Shown here in pieces: positions 46,799 through 54,986 of a DNA stretch of 64,000 nt. The first letter of the stretch is position 1. The number at the start of each line of letters is the position of its first letter. The stretch comes from Chitinophagaceae bacterium. Lineage in GTDB: Bacteria; Bacteroidota; Bacteroidia; Chitinophagales; Chitinophagaceae. The position numbers and the translations under genes were made by a program. The notes under the pieces were generated by a model, which was not told the DNA's origin, did no database searches, and saw only the letters and a list, made by a program, of their open reading frames with translations. The DNA lies in the NCBI GenBank assembly GCA_016699815.1, contig CP065012.1:2767001-2831000 (forward strand). The letters run 5' to 3'.

Positions 46799-47305
46799 AT
46801 GTACCAAATGAAATTTTTATGGGCAGCAATTTGCGGGCTTTTGTTCTTTAGCGCCTGCAAAAAAGAAAGCTCCTGTCCTTACGCAAATCCAACTGTAAAA
46901 GCAACAGCAACTGAAATTGCAGCATTGCAGGATTTTCTGCAAGTGAATAATATTACGGCTACGCAGGATGGCAGTGGTATATTTTATACCATTACTACCA
47001 ATGGCCAGGGCGCTGTTGCGTCCATGTGTTCCTATATAACGGTAAAATATAAAGGCAGCATACTTACCAGCGGCGCTATATTCGATTCTACTGCAACGGG
47101 CAGCGCTGCATCATTTGAGTTGGGTGGCCTGATAAATGGATGGAAATATGGCTTGCCCAAAATTAAACCCGGCGGAAAAATAAGTTTATTTATACCTCCA
47201 TCTTTAGGTTATGGCAGTACAGCAGTTACCGGACAAAATGGTTCCATAATAATTCCTGCAAACTCTTACCTGCGTTTTGATGTGGAACTGGTTGCCGTGG
47301 AATAA
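46799..47305 (+). CDS. FKBP-type peptidyl-prolyl isomerase lipoprotein
   Basis: The 168-residue product has a lipoprotein signal peptide (FLWAAICGLLFFSAC, lipid on the Cys) and a single FKBP domain (YITVKYKGSILTSGAIFDST, INGWKYGLPKIKPGGKISLF, PPSLGYGS, YLRFDVELVAV). It is expected to help proline-limited folding of exported proteins at the envelope. The ATG at 46808 is an alternative start. It stands 37 bp after the dehydrogenase gene. Confidence 0.88.
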   Translation: MYQMKFLWAAICGLLFFSACKKESSCPYANPTVKATATEIAALQDFLQVNNITATQDGSGIFYTITTNGQGAVASMCSYITVKYKGSILTSGAIFDSTATGSAASFELGGLINGWKYGLPKIKPGGKISLFIPPSLGYGSTAVTGQNGSIIIPANSYLRFDVELVAVE

Positions 47306-47374
47306 AACTATCACTACATAGCAAAAGGTTTTGTTACTATTGGGTCATTTCAAGTACCCCATTTTTTACTGTGC

Positions 47375-47382
47375 TAATTTTG
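47375..47382 (+). promoter_or_regulatory. Bacteroidota -7 promoter element
   Basis: TAATTTTG fits TAnnTTTG and ends 13 bp upstream of the serine dehydratase ATG, implying a very short leader. A -33 TTTG at the expected spacing was not seen. Confidence 0.4.
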
Positions 47383-47395
47383 CGTAGCTTGCAGT

Positions 47396-48826
47396 ATGGG
47401 TAATTACGAAGCCATTTCGGTATTTGATATGTTTAAAATTGGCGTAGGGCCAAGCAGCAGCCACACCCTTGGGCCTTGGCGTGCAGCACAAAGGTTTGTA
47501 AAGGCCCTGGAAGAAAAAGAAATGCTGCAACTGGTAATTTCAATAGAAGTGCTTCTTTATGGTTCATTGGCAAAAACCGGCGTAGGCCACGGTACCGATG
47601 TAGCCGTAATGCTGGGTTTATGTGGCGAAGATCCCGTAACTTTTGATGTAAATGCAATTGACGAAAAAATTTCGGCTATAAAACATTTGGGTAAAATACA
47701 TTTGAATGCTAAGCATGAAATTACTTTTTCTCCATCAGAAGATATTGAATTTCTTTATTCCGAGTCTTTACCTTACCATCCCAATGCATTGAGTTTTTTG
47801 GCAAAATTCAGCAATGGAGAAAGCTGGGCCGAAACCTATTATTCCGTTGGCGGTGGCTTTGTTCAAAAAGAAGGTGAAGATGCTTCCGCATCGGTGCAGG
47901 CAGAATTACCTTTTCCTATAAATACTTCAGAAGACCTCCTGCATTGGTGCCGTACTACTGGTATGTCGGTAAGTGAAGTAGTAATGGAAAATGAAAATGC
48001 ATGGAGAAGTGAAACAGAAACAAAAGAAGGGTTGTTGAAAATTTGGCAGGTAATGAAAGAGAGTATTTATCGAGGATGCCATTCAGAAGGGTACCTGCCC
48101 GGCGGATTGCAGGTTAAAAGGAGATCGGCAACGCTCAATAAAAAATTAATGGAGGGAAAACATTATACCGATTATGAAAGCTGGGTAAAAGGAATAAAAG
48201 AAGGCGGCAGCCATTTTAATTATATACTGGATTGGGTAAGTTGTTTTGCGCTTGCGGTAAACGAAGTAAATGCAAGCTTTGGCAGGGTAGTAACGGCACC
48301 TACAAACGGGGCTGCTGGCGTAATTCCGGCTGTATTGCAATATTATGTTTGCTTTGGAGGAGGAAATACCGATGAGAAAATAATCAATTTTTTACTCACA
48401 GCATCTGAAGTGGGTAGTATTTTTAAAAAAGGTGCAACCATATCTGCTGCAATGGGTGGCTGCCAGGCAGAAATTGGCGTAAGCAGTGCTATGGCTGCTG
48501 CGGCATTAACCGAATGCATGGGCGGAACACAACGGCAAGCCTTAATGGCGGCAGAAATTGCCATGGAGCACCACCTTGGCCTCACCTGCGATCCCATTAA
48601 AGGCCTGGTGCAAATCCCGTGTATTGAACGCAATACTATGGGCGCTATAAAAGCAATTACGGCATGTCAGCTGGCTTTACAAAGCACACCCGATTTTGCC
48701 AAAGTAAGCCTGGATGGCGTAATTAAAACCATGTGGCAAACTGCCCTTGATATGAATAATAAATACAAAGAAACCGCCGATGGTGGCCTTGCAGTAAATA
48801 TCCCTATTAGCCTTAGTGAGTGTTGA
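47396..48826 (+). CDS. sdaA: L-serine ammonia-lyase (iron-sulfur, single chain)
   Basis: A 476-residue enzyme that converts L-serine to pyruvate and ammonia using a [4Fe-4S] cluster. The N-terminal beta domain starts SVFDMFKIGVGPSSSHTLGP; the C-terminal alpha domain holds APTNGAAGVIPAVLQYYVCF, MGGCQAEIGVSSAMAAAAL and GLTCDPIKGLVQIPCIERN with the cluster cysteines. Both domains are in one chain, as in the enterobacterial SdaA form. The reaction releases 2-aminoacrylate, the substrate of the RidA protein encoded upstream. Confidence 0.93.
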   Translation: MGNYEAISVFDMFKIGVGPSSSHTLGPWRAAQRFVKALEEKEMLQLVISIEVLLYGSLAKTGVGHGTDVAVMLGLCGEDPVTFDVNAIDEKISAIKHLGKIHLNAKHEITFSPSEDIEFLYSESLPYHPNALSFLAKFSNGESWAETYYSVGGGFVQKEGEDASASVQAELPFPINTSEDLLHWCRTTGMSVSEVVMENENAWRSETETKEGLLKIWQVMKESIYRGCHSEGYLPGGLQVKRRSATLNKKLMEGKHYTDYESWVKGIKEGGSHFNYILDWVSCFALAVNEVNASFGRVVTAPTNGAAGVIPAVLQYYVCFGGGNTDEKIINFLLTASEVGSIFKKGATISAAMGGCQAEIGVSSAMAAAALTECMGGTQRQALMAAEIAMEHHLGLTCDPIKGLVQIPCIERNTMGAIKAITACQLALQSTPDFAKVSLDGVIKTMWQTALDMNNKYKETADGGLAVNIPISLSEC

Positions 48827-48873
48827 TAATGTATAATTGATAATGTACAATTTGTACAACTCACCTTCAACTT

Positions 48874-49311
48874 TTAACTATTGTACTTTCTCTTCAACTC
48901 TCTTTCGAGTTCCCTGTTTTTAATGGTATCTCTCTTGTCGTAATTTTTCTTTCCTTTGGCCAGTCCTATTTCCATTTTTGCCAATCCTTTTTCATTAATA
49001 AAAATGCGTAATGGAATAATACTATAGCCTTTTTCCTTGATTTTTGTTTCGAGTTTTCTCAGTTCTCTTTTTGTGAGCAGTAATTTCCTGTCCTGCAATG
49101 GGTCATGGTTGGCATCGGTGCCGTATTTATATTCTGCAATATGAAGGCTTTTTACAAAAAGTTCGTTTTTTTGAAAATAGCAGTAGCTATCGTTAAAACT
49201 TACCTTTCCGGTTCGCAACGATTTTATTTCGGTGCCGGTTAACACCATACCTGCATTATAGCGGCTTTCAATATAATATTCATGTAAAGCTTTGCGGTTA
49301 TTAAGTTCCAA
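48874..49311 (-). CDS. smpB: SsrA-binding protein SmpB
   Basis: A 145-residue protein that brings tmRNA to stalled ribosomes. Signatures are NRKALHEYYIESRYNAGMVL, GTEIKSLRTGKVSFNDSYC and the basic C-terminal tail GLAKGKKNYDKRDTIKNREL, which enters the decoding centre. The length is normal. It converges on sdaA and is separated from the esterase gene upstream by an intrinsic terminator. Confidence 0.95.
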   Translation of the reverse strand: MELNNRKALHEYYIESRYNAGMVLTGTEIKSLRTGKVSFNDSYCYFQKNELFVKSLHIAEYKYGTDANHDPLQDRKLLLTKRELRKLETKIKEKGYSIIPLRIFINEKGLAKMEIGLAKGKKNYDKRDTIKNRELERELKRKYNS

Positions 49312-49340
49312 CTTTTATTTTTTACAAATATAAGGCAGGC

Positions 49341-49370
49341 AAAAAAAAGACTGCCCAAAAACAGGCAGTC
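49341..49370 (-). terminator. Intrinsic terminator of esterase gene
   Basis: On the minus strand, GACTGCC and GGCAGTC form a 7-bp stem with an 8-base loop, followed by a run of eight T. It lies 26 bp past the stop of the gene at 49396-50739 and before smpB. Confidence 0.8.
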
Positions 49371-49395
49371 CGTTCAGATACGTATTTTTTATAGG

Positions 49396-50739
49396 TTAAT
49401 GTTGAATAAGGATTTTTTGTGTTTCAATATTGCCATCATTATTTACCTGCAGGTAATAAACGCCATTGGGTAGATTGCTTGCCGGTAACTTAAAAAGCTG
49501 CTGAGATGTAGCGGCGGCAGTTTGCAATAGTTGCCCTTGCTGGTTGAATAATTTTACCGACGTTTTTGCATTTCCCAGTTCGGTTTTAATGGTAATAAAA
49601 TCAGTTGCCGGGTTTGGGCCAATCTGTATAACGGGCTTAATATCAAAATTGAGTATTTTAACGCTGCTATAGGAAAAGCGGTTGTCAATATCAACTTGCT
49701 TAATGCGGTAATAATTTTTACCACGTTGCGGCTGCTGATCTATAAACTGGTACACAGCGCCACTTCCATTTATACTACTGCTGTTTATAAAGGCTACTTG
49801 AGTATAGTTTACGCCGTTAATGCTTTTTTCTACAGCAAAGCCCAGGTTGGCGGTTTCTGAAAGTGTACTCCATTTGAGCAGCGATGTATTTTGTGAAGCT
49901 TTAATTGCACTAAAAGTGAAACCGGTAACTGGAAGCGCTTCTACATTTCTTTTATTGGTGAGCATCCATTCATACACATTATAGCCGTTTTCTTTAAAAC
50001 TTAAGTTATAGGTTTGCGACCATGCATCATGCCCGTTTACAGGAAATATTGTTTTTTTAGCTAATGGAGTAGGAGGGTTTGGTGCAGCATTTATGCCATC
50101 TACATAAGTATTGGTTGCTGCAACACCTACGGTACCATCTCCCAGGTTATGTGTTGCCCATACGGCAAGATCGGAGTTGGCAATATGGTTAATTTTATCT
50201 GTAGTTGCCGAAGAAGCTCCGCAAACGGGTGCAATTGCTGCCACTCTTGATGCATACTCCTGGCTGTAGCCAGCATACTCCCATACGCAACCACCACCCA
50301 TGCTAAGGCCGGTAAGGTAAATACGGTTTAAGTCAACTTTGTAATGCGAAACGGCATAATTTATTACATCGTTCATTTGTATATAGGCTGCCCAACCGGT
50401 AAACTGCGGCGCCAATACAATAAATTTAAAATTTTGCCCATTTACATTAAAAGATGTGGGGAAGCTGCCATTATTGATTTGTTTGGGAGTGCCGTGTACC
50501 AACACTTTTCCTAAATCGGAAGTGCCGTTACCACATTCTCCTATTCCATGAACAAAGATGATGAGCGGAAACTTTTCATCGGGGTTATTCCAATAACCTT
50601 GCGGAAGGTACTCGTAATAACCGTTTGAGAAGCCGGTCATGGAGCTGTATACTGGCGTAAAACTTTGTGAAAATACGTTCAGTGATATAATAATCATAGA
50701 TATGAACGTACATACGCCTTTAAGTAGGTGTTTACTCAT
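49396..50739 (-). CDS. T9SS-exported alpha/beta-hydrolase (esterase-like)
   Basis: A 447-residue secreted protein. After a signal peptide (FISMIIISLNVFS) comes an alpha/beta-hydrolase domain with the oxyanion strand FPLIIFVHGIGECGNG and the nucleophile elbow GLSMGGGCVW (G-x-S-x-G); a catalytic His is likely in NGHDAWSQTYN. This resembles the polyhydroxybutyrate depolymerase and carbohydrate-esterase-1-like proteins. A fibronectin-like segment (LLKWSTLSETANLGFAVEKS) and a type A T9SS sorting domain (IGPNPATDFITIKTE to TQKILIQH) follow. The substrate is not known; a plant or microbial polysaccharide ester is plausible. Confidence 0.85.
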   Translation of the reverse strand: MSKHLLKGVCTFISMIIISLNVFSQSFTPVYSSMTGFSNGYYEYLPQGYWNNPDEKFPLIIFVHGIGECGNGTSDLGKVLVHGTPKQINNGSFPTSFNVNGQNFKFIVLAPQFTGWAAYIQMNDVINYAVSHYKVDLNRIYLTGLSMGGGCVWEYAGYSQEYASRVAAIAPVCGASSATTDKINHIANSDLAVWATHNLGDGTVGVAATNTYVDGINAAPNPPTPLAKKTIFPVNGHDAWSQTYNLSFKENGYNVYEWMLTNKRNVEALPVTGFTFSAIKASQNTSLLKWSTLSETANLGFAVEKSINGVNYTQVAFINSSSINGSGAVYQFIDQQPQRGKNYYRIKQVDIDNRFSYSSVKILNFDIKPVIQIGPNPATDFITIKTELGNAKTSVKLFNQQGQLLQTAAATSQQLFKLPASNLPNGVYYLQVNNDGNIETQKILIQH

Positions 50740-50865
50740 GCTAACTGGATTTTAAGATTTTTGTTTAGAAAAATCGGATTTTAACTTCTATAAATACGCC
50801 GCAAAATTAGTTTTAGTATTTGCTTTGCCCCTTTTTTAGCAGTATTCTTAGTGTAGGGAATTATC

Positions 50866-50894
50866 AAAAAAGCCGTAGTTATTTTTCTACGGCT
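50866..50894 (-). terminator. Intrinsic terminator of accD
   Basis: AGCCGTAG (50871-50878) and CTACGGCT (50887-50894) make an 8-bp stem with an 8-base loop; on the minus strand it is followed by six T. It lies 26 bp past the accD stop. Confidence 0.75.
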
Positions 50895-50920
50895 ATAAAT
50901 CAGGTAAGTAAAGATTAGTA

Positions 50921-51835
50921 TTAACTTTTAAATAATAAAAGCAGCCTGGCAATGTCTTCTTTTAAGTCTTTTCGGTTTACAATAAAATCAAGGAAGCCAT
51001 GTTCCAAAAGAAATTCACTGCGTTGAAAGCCTTCCGGCAGGTCTTTTTTAATGGTTTCTTTTATTACCCTTGGCCCTGCAAAACCAATAAGGGCGCCAGG
51101 TTCGGCACAAATTATATCGCCAAGCATGGCAAAAGAAGCTGTAGTGCCGCCAAAAGTCGGGTCGGTACAAAGGGATATATATGGAATTTTTGCATTGCTT
51201 AATAAGGTAAGTCCGCCGGATGTTTTAGCCAGTTGCATCAGGGAAAAAGAGCTTTCCATCATTCTTGCACCACCGCTTTTATTGATAATCATAAAAGGGA
51301 TACGGTGTGTAAAACAATAGTTGCAGGCTTGTGTAATTCTTTCGCCCATTACGCTGCCAAGGCTGCCGCCAATAAATTCAAAATCCATACAGGCCACTAC
51401 AAGGTCGTGGCCATTTACTTTGCCATGTGCCACGGTTATGGAGTCGTTAATGCCTGTTTTTTCATAAGTTTCTTCAAGCCTTTTATCATAGGGTTTCAAA
51501 TCAACAAATTGCAGGTAATCTTTGGATCTTATGTTGGCAAATAAAATTTGATAAGAATCATTATCAAATAAAATATCAAAATATTCTTCGCTGCCAATGC
51601 GGTGATGGTGGCCACATTGAGGGCATACAAATTTGTTTTCGGCCAGTTCGCTCACCATGCTGGTATATTTACATACCGGGCATTTTGTCCATAAGCCTTC
51701 CGGTGCATCTTTTTTATCGCTTGTGGAAGTGAGGATGCCTTTTTTTATGCGTTTAAACCAACTCGTTTTTGCTTCCATATCGCTTTTTTCCTGGTCGCCG
51801 GTAAGGTTACCTTCTATATCCTCTTCTTGTTTCAT
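50921..51835 (-). CDS. accD: Acetyl-CoA carboxylase carboxyltransferase subunit beta
   Basis: A 304-residue subunit that, with AccA, moves the carboxyl group from biotin to acetyl-CoA to form malonyl-CoA, the first step of fatty-acid synthesis. It has the N-terminal zinc ribbon (WTKCPVCKYTSM and FVCPQCGHHHRI, four cysteines) and the crotonase-like core (FEFIGGSLGSVMGERI, INKSGGARMMES, TDPTFGGTTASFAMLGD, IGFAGPRVIKETI). The length is usual. It is 30 bp downstream of the aldolase gene, so the two may be one operon. Confidence 0.95.
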   Translation of the reverse strand: MKQEEDIEGNLTGDQEKSDMEAKTSWFKRIKKGILTSTSDKKDAPEGLWTKCPVCKYTSMVSELAENKFVCPQCGHHHRIGSEEYFDILFDNDSYQILFANIRSKDYLQFVDLKPYDKRLEETYEKTGINDSITVAHGKVNGHDLVVACMDFEFIGGSLGSVMGERITQACNYCFTHRIPFMIINKSGGARMMESSFSLMQLAKTSGGLTLLSNAKIPYISLCTDPTFGGTTASFAMLGDIICAEPGALIGFAGPRVIKETIKKDLPEGFQRSEFLLEHGFLDFIVNRKDLKEDIARLLLLFKS

Positions 51836-51865
51836 CTTTTGGGGTTTTGATGATAGATTGGATGC

Positions 51866-52924
51866 TTAAGCAATGGTAATGGAATTATCCAGGTACACAT
51901 CCTGTATGCTGTTGAGCAATTCAATACCTTCTTTTAGCGGGCGTTGAAATGCTTTTCTTCCACTTATTAAACCCATGCCGCCGGCCCTTTTATTAATTAC
52001 GGCTGTGGTTACTGCTTCTTCCATATCGGAAGCGCCCTTGCTTTCGCCACCGCTATTGATTAAACCTACACGACCCATGTAGCAATTGGCCACCTGGTAT
52101 CGGGCCAAATCTATAGGATGGTTTGTAGTGAGCCTGTCATAAACCAATGGAGAGGTTTTGCCATGTTTTGTAGCAAGAAAACCGCCATTATTGGTAGGTA
52201 ATTTTTGTTTAATAATATCGGCCTGTAAAGTAACGCCGAGGTGGTTGGCCTGGCTGGTTAAATCCGATGCTGTATGGTAATCTATACCATCTACTTTAAA
52301 GGCGTTGTTTCGTAAATAACACCAAAGAACGGTTGACATGCCCAGTTCGTGGGCTTGTTCAAAAGCCAGTGCTACTTCCTGCAGCTGCCGGGTACTGTTA
52401 TCGCTTCCCCAGTAAATGGTTGCGCCTACAGAGGTTGCGCCCATGTTCCAGGCATCTTTAATTTGGCCAAACATTACCTGATCAAATTTGTTGGGATAGC
52501 TGATGAACTCATTATGGTTTATTTTAACCATCATAGGTATTTTATGGGCATATTTACGGCTTATTATTCCTAAAACGCCAAAGGTAGAAGCAACGGCATT
52601 ACAGCCGCCTTCAATGGCCAGTTTCACAATATTTTCGGGATCAAAATAAATGGGGTTGGGGGCAAATGATGCGCCTGCGCTATGTTCAATTCCCTGGTCA
52701 ACTGGTAATATGGAAAGGTAGCCCGTGCCGGCAAGCCTGCCATTTGAAAGCATTTTTTGAATGCTGTTTAGGGTTTGGTTGTTGCGGTTACTGTTGCTCC
52801 AAATTTTATCTACATGGTCTGGCGATGGTTGATGTATTTCTTCTTTGGTAATGCCTTTGCACTGATGGGTTAAGAGGCTGTCTGCCTGTGCTCCTAATAG
52901 TGATACAATTTTGGATGAAGCCAT
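51866..52924 (-). CDS. fbaB: Class I fructose-bisphosphate aldolase
   Basis: A 352-residue aldolase of the archaeal/DhnA class I type, splitting fructose 1,6-bisphosphate in glycolysis through a Schiff-base lysine. Recognisable parts are LSILPVDQGIEHSAGASF, NAVASTFGVLGIISRKYA, PMMVKINHNE, MGATSVGATIYWGS and INSGGESKGASDMEEAVTTA. The arrangement matches FbaB proteins of Bacteroidota. It precedes accD on the same strand. Confidence 0.88.
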   Translation of the reverse strand: MASSKIVSLLGAQADSLLTHQCKGITKEEIHQPSPDHVDKIWSNSNRNNQTLNSIQKMLSNGRLAGTGYLSILPVDQGIEHSAGASFAPNPIYFDPENIVKLAIEGGCNAVASTFGVLGIISRKYAHKIPMMVKINHNEFISYPNKFDQVMFGQIKDAWNMGATSVGATIYWGSDNSTRQLQEVALAFEQAHELGMSTVLWCYLRNNAFKVDGIDYHTASDLTSQANHLGVTLQADIIKQKLPTNNGGFLATKHGKTSPLVYDRLTTNHPIDLARYQVANCYMGRVGLINSGGESKGASDMEEAVTTAVINKRAGGMGLISGRKAFQRPLKEGIELLNSIQDVYLDNSITIA

Positions 52925-53062
52925 AATATTAGTTTTTTACAAAATTAAGAAAGGAAAGATAATAAATAAAATGATGTGTTTTAATGCTTAATTGATCATG
53001 TATAATGTATATTTTTAATTGAAAGTGGAAAGTGGAAATAATAATTGGATAATGGAAGATCG

Positions 53063-54061
53063 TTAATTAATAATCCCCAGCTTCCCTTTTTCCCCGGCTA
53101 AAAATACTTTTGTACCTGTTTTTGATTTTTGTACCACATGAAAACTTTCATGGGAAATATTTTTAAAATCTTTACCGTCATTATTTGTAATATCTACTCC
53201 ATTGAGGCCGCAGGTTACCCAGGTTTTGTTTTTAATAAATGCTATGCAGCTCCTGTAGCCACCCGGCGGGTTTTGTGCCACTGTAAAATTTTTGCCCTTA
53301 TTATTACTAAAAATAAAATTTCCGGTTACCGCATCTTTTTTTGTAAAATCACCGCCCACAATCATTAGTTTTTTATTGTGAATGGCAATAGAATTGGCGC
53401 CGGTGGATTCTTTGCCTTTATTTATGGGTAAGTCAATTATGTCTTTTCCATTTATAAAGAGCCGGCTGTTCAGCCCGCCGGTAATGCAATAATATTTTCT
53501 TTTGGAGTAGAGCTTAATGTTTGTACCGCTGCTGGCAAAGCAGGCTTCGCCACTGTCTGCAACCGGTCTTTTATTTTCGGGTATTTCCTGCCAGTTTTTG
53601 CCGCCGTTTTTGGTGGTTGCCAAAAATGTTTTTCCATTAATTGGGTCGCCAATTACCATGCCGTGTTTACCGTCAAAAAAATCCATGGCATCTAAAAACA
53701 TTCCCCGGGTTTCATTTTTATATACTACATCCCAGTTTTTGCCGCCATTTGTTGTACGTAAAATATAAGCAGGCTCGGCTATGGCCATAATAATTGCGGT
53801 GTTGCTGTCCCATGCTTCAATATCCCTGAATTCGGTTTTTTCAAACCCAGGCACAATTTGCCATTGCCAGGTATCACCTCCATTGCTGCTTTTGCCAACG
53901 GTACCATTGCTACCGCTTACCCAAATAGTGCTGTCGTTGGGAACACTTAACCCCCGAAAGCTGGCTTTTGTGCCCGATGTAAGGATTTTTACTTGCTGCG
54001 CTATTGATAAAAAAACAAAAAGTAAAAAAAGAATTGATAAAGCAATTTTTCTTTTAAACAT
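53063..54061 (-). CDS. Exported YCF48/BNR-type beta-propeller protein
   Basis: A 332-residue exported protein with a signal peptide (KRKIALSILFLLFVFLSIAQ) and a seven-bladed-propeller-like body with repeated Asp-box motifs (SSNGGDTWQW, TTNGGKNWDVVY, TKNGGKNWQEI, SNNKGKNFTV). This places it among the YCF48/sialidase-like propellers, which in Bacteroidota are common extracytoplasmic proteins of unknown function. No catalytic residues of sialidases could be identified. Confidence 0.8.
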   Translation of the reverse strand: MFKRKIALSILFLLFVFLSIAQQVKILTSGTKASFRGLSVPNDSTIWVSGSNGTVGKSSNGGDTWQWQIVPGFEKTEFRDIEAWDSNTAIIMAIAEPAYILRTTNGGKNWDVVYKNETRGMFLDAMDFFDGKHGMVIGDPINGKTFLATTKNGGKNWQEIPENKRPVADSGEACFASSGTNIKLYSKRKYYCITGGLNSRLFINGKDIIDLPINKGKESTGANSIAIHNKKLMIVGGDFTKKDAVTGNFIFSNNKGKNFTVAQNPPGGYRSCIAFIKNKTWVTCGLNGVDITNNDGKDFKNISHESFHVVQKSKTGTKVFLAGEKGKLGIIN

Positions 54062-54252
54062 ATTTTTTTCTTTAAAAATACACTAATTTAATAACGATTT
54101 TAACCCGTAACCACATTTGCAAATTATTGTTTGATTTAGCTCAATACAGGTATAAAAAAACAAAAAATTTCCATTGAACATATAAAGATTGAAACAGCAG
54201 AAAAAACAAAGCTACAATGAATAATAGTAATAAGCTTCGCTAAAGAAATTTT

Positions 54253-54277
54253 AAAAAAAAACAGCTAAAAAAGCTGT
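54253..54277 (-). terminator. Intrinsic terminator of lipoprotein gene
   Basis: A short stem ACAGCT/AGCTGT (54261-54266 and 54272-54277) with a five-base loop is followed on the minus strand by eight T. It is 31 bp past the stop of the gene at 54308-54901. The remaining part of the 54062-54307 gap shows nothing else. Confidence 0.6.
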
Positions 54278-54307
54278 ATAAATATTTTTGGAAAAGCTTA
54301 CTGTTTT

Positions 54308-54901
54308 TTATTTAAAATTAAGATTTCCTGCGGCTTTCTTTAGTAGGTCTGCGCTGGTATTTTCGCCTTCCAAAGTTACCAATAAACGATCTGCGGCAAG
54401 GAAAGTTAGCGTAGATCGGCTGCCATCTTTTTTACCTTGTTCTATAGCTTTTCCGCCGTTGAAGTCAATCGTTTTAGTATATTCATCATCACTCTCCGAC
54501 TGAAAATTCATCATTCCCAGGTATTGCATGCTGTAAACGCCGGCGCCAGCCTGTCCGGCGCAGTCAAATAGCTTCAGGCTTATTTCTGTTGAATCATTGA
54601 AGGTATAGTCAGCTTCAGCATATGCGGTTCCCATTGCGCTGTTTGCTGAAAATTTAGCCCTTTTTGCGCCGGCTAATTCTTCCGGAAGAAATGCCTTCAT
54701 CTGCTCCAGGGTATAGGGTGGCAGCTTTTGCAATTCCTCTGTCTTTTTTTGTAAGTCATCCGATGCTTGTACCAGTTTATTGGCATCAATGCTGGCCGTG
54801 GTTTTTCCATCGTTGCTGGTTACAGAAACCTCACCCGGTTTAGGGTTATTATTGCAGGCTAATAGTATAGCTATACTTCCTAAAACAAATAGATTTTTCA
54901 T
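54308..54901 (-). CDS. Small lipoprotein of unknown function
   Basis: A 197-residue lipoprotein (MKNLFVLGSIAILLAC, lipid on the Cys). A helical linker (LVQASDDLQKKTEELQKLPP) leads to a beta-rich domain with YTLEQMKAFLPEELAGAKR, FDCAGQAGAGVYSMQYLG and a C-terminal FLAADRLLVTLEGENTSADL. I do not recognise a named family. It borders the left end of the CRISPR array and is transcribed away from it. Confidence 0.75.
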   Translation of the reverse strand: MKNLFVLGSIAILLACNNNPKPGEVSVTSNDGKTTASIDANKLVQASDDLQKKTEELQKLPPYTLEQMKAFLPEELAGAKRAKFSANSAMGTAYAEADYTFNDSTEISLKLFDCAGQAGAGVYSMQYLGMMNFQSESDDEYTKTIDFNGGKAIEQGKKDGSRSTLTFLAADRLLVTLEGENTSADLLKKAAGNLNFK

Positions 54902-54950
54902 TGTAAAAATATTTTAGTGGTGAAAAGATAAAGGTAATAAAACCCGGGTT

Positions 54951-54958
54951 TAGTTTTG
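54951..54958 (+). promoter_or_regulatory. Possible -7 promoter element for the CRISPR array
   Basis: TAGTTTTG fits TAnnTTTG and lies 36 bp left of the first repeat remnant, pointing into the array. No matching -33 TTTG box was seen. The element overlaps TTGTGATTT, a 9-base match to the start of the repeat, so it could also be repeat debris. Confidence 0.4.
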
Positions 54959-54986
54959 TGATTTCCCCACTTGAATAATTTATCTG

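Noticed and set aside
48826..48873. Short direct repeats (TTGATAATGTA twice) between sdaA and smpB
   Set aside because: Only two AT-rich imperfect copies in a convergent gap; no function can be supported.
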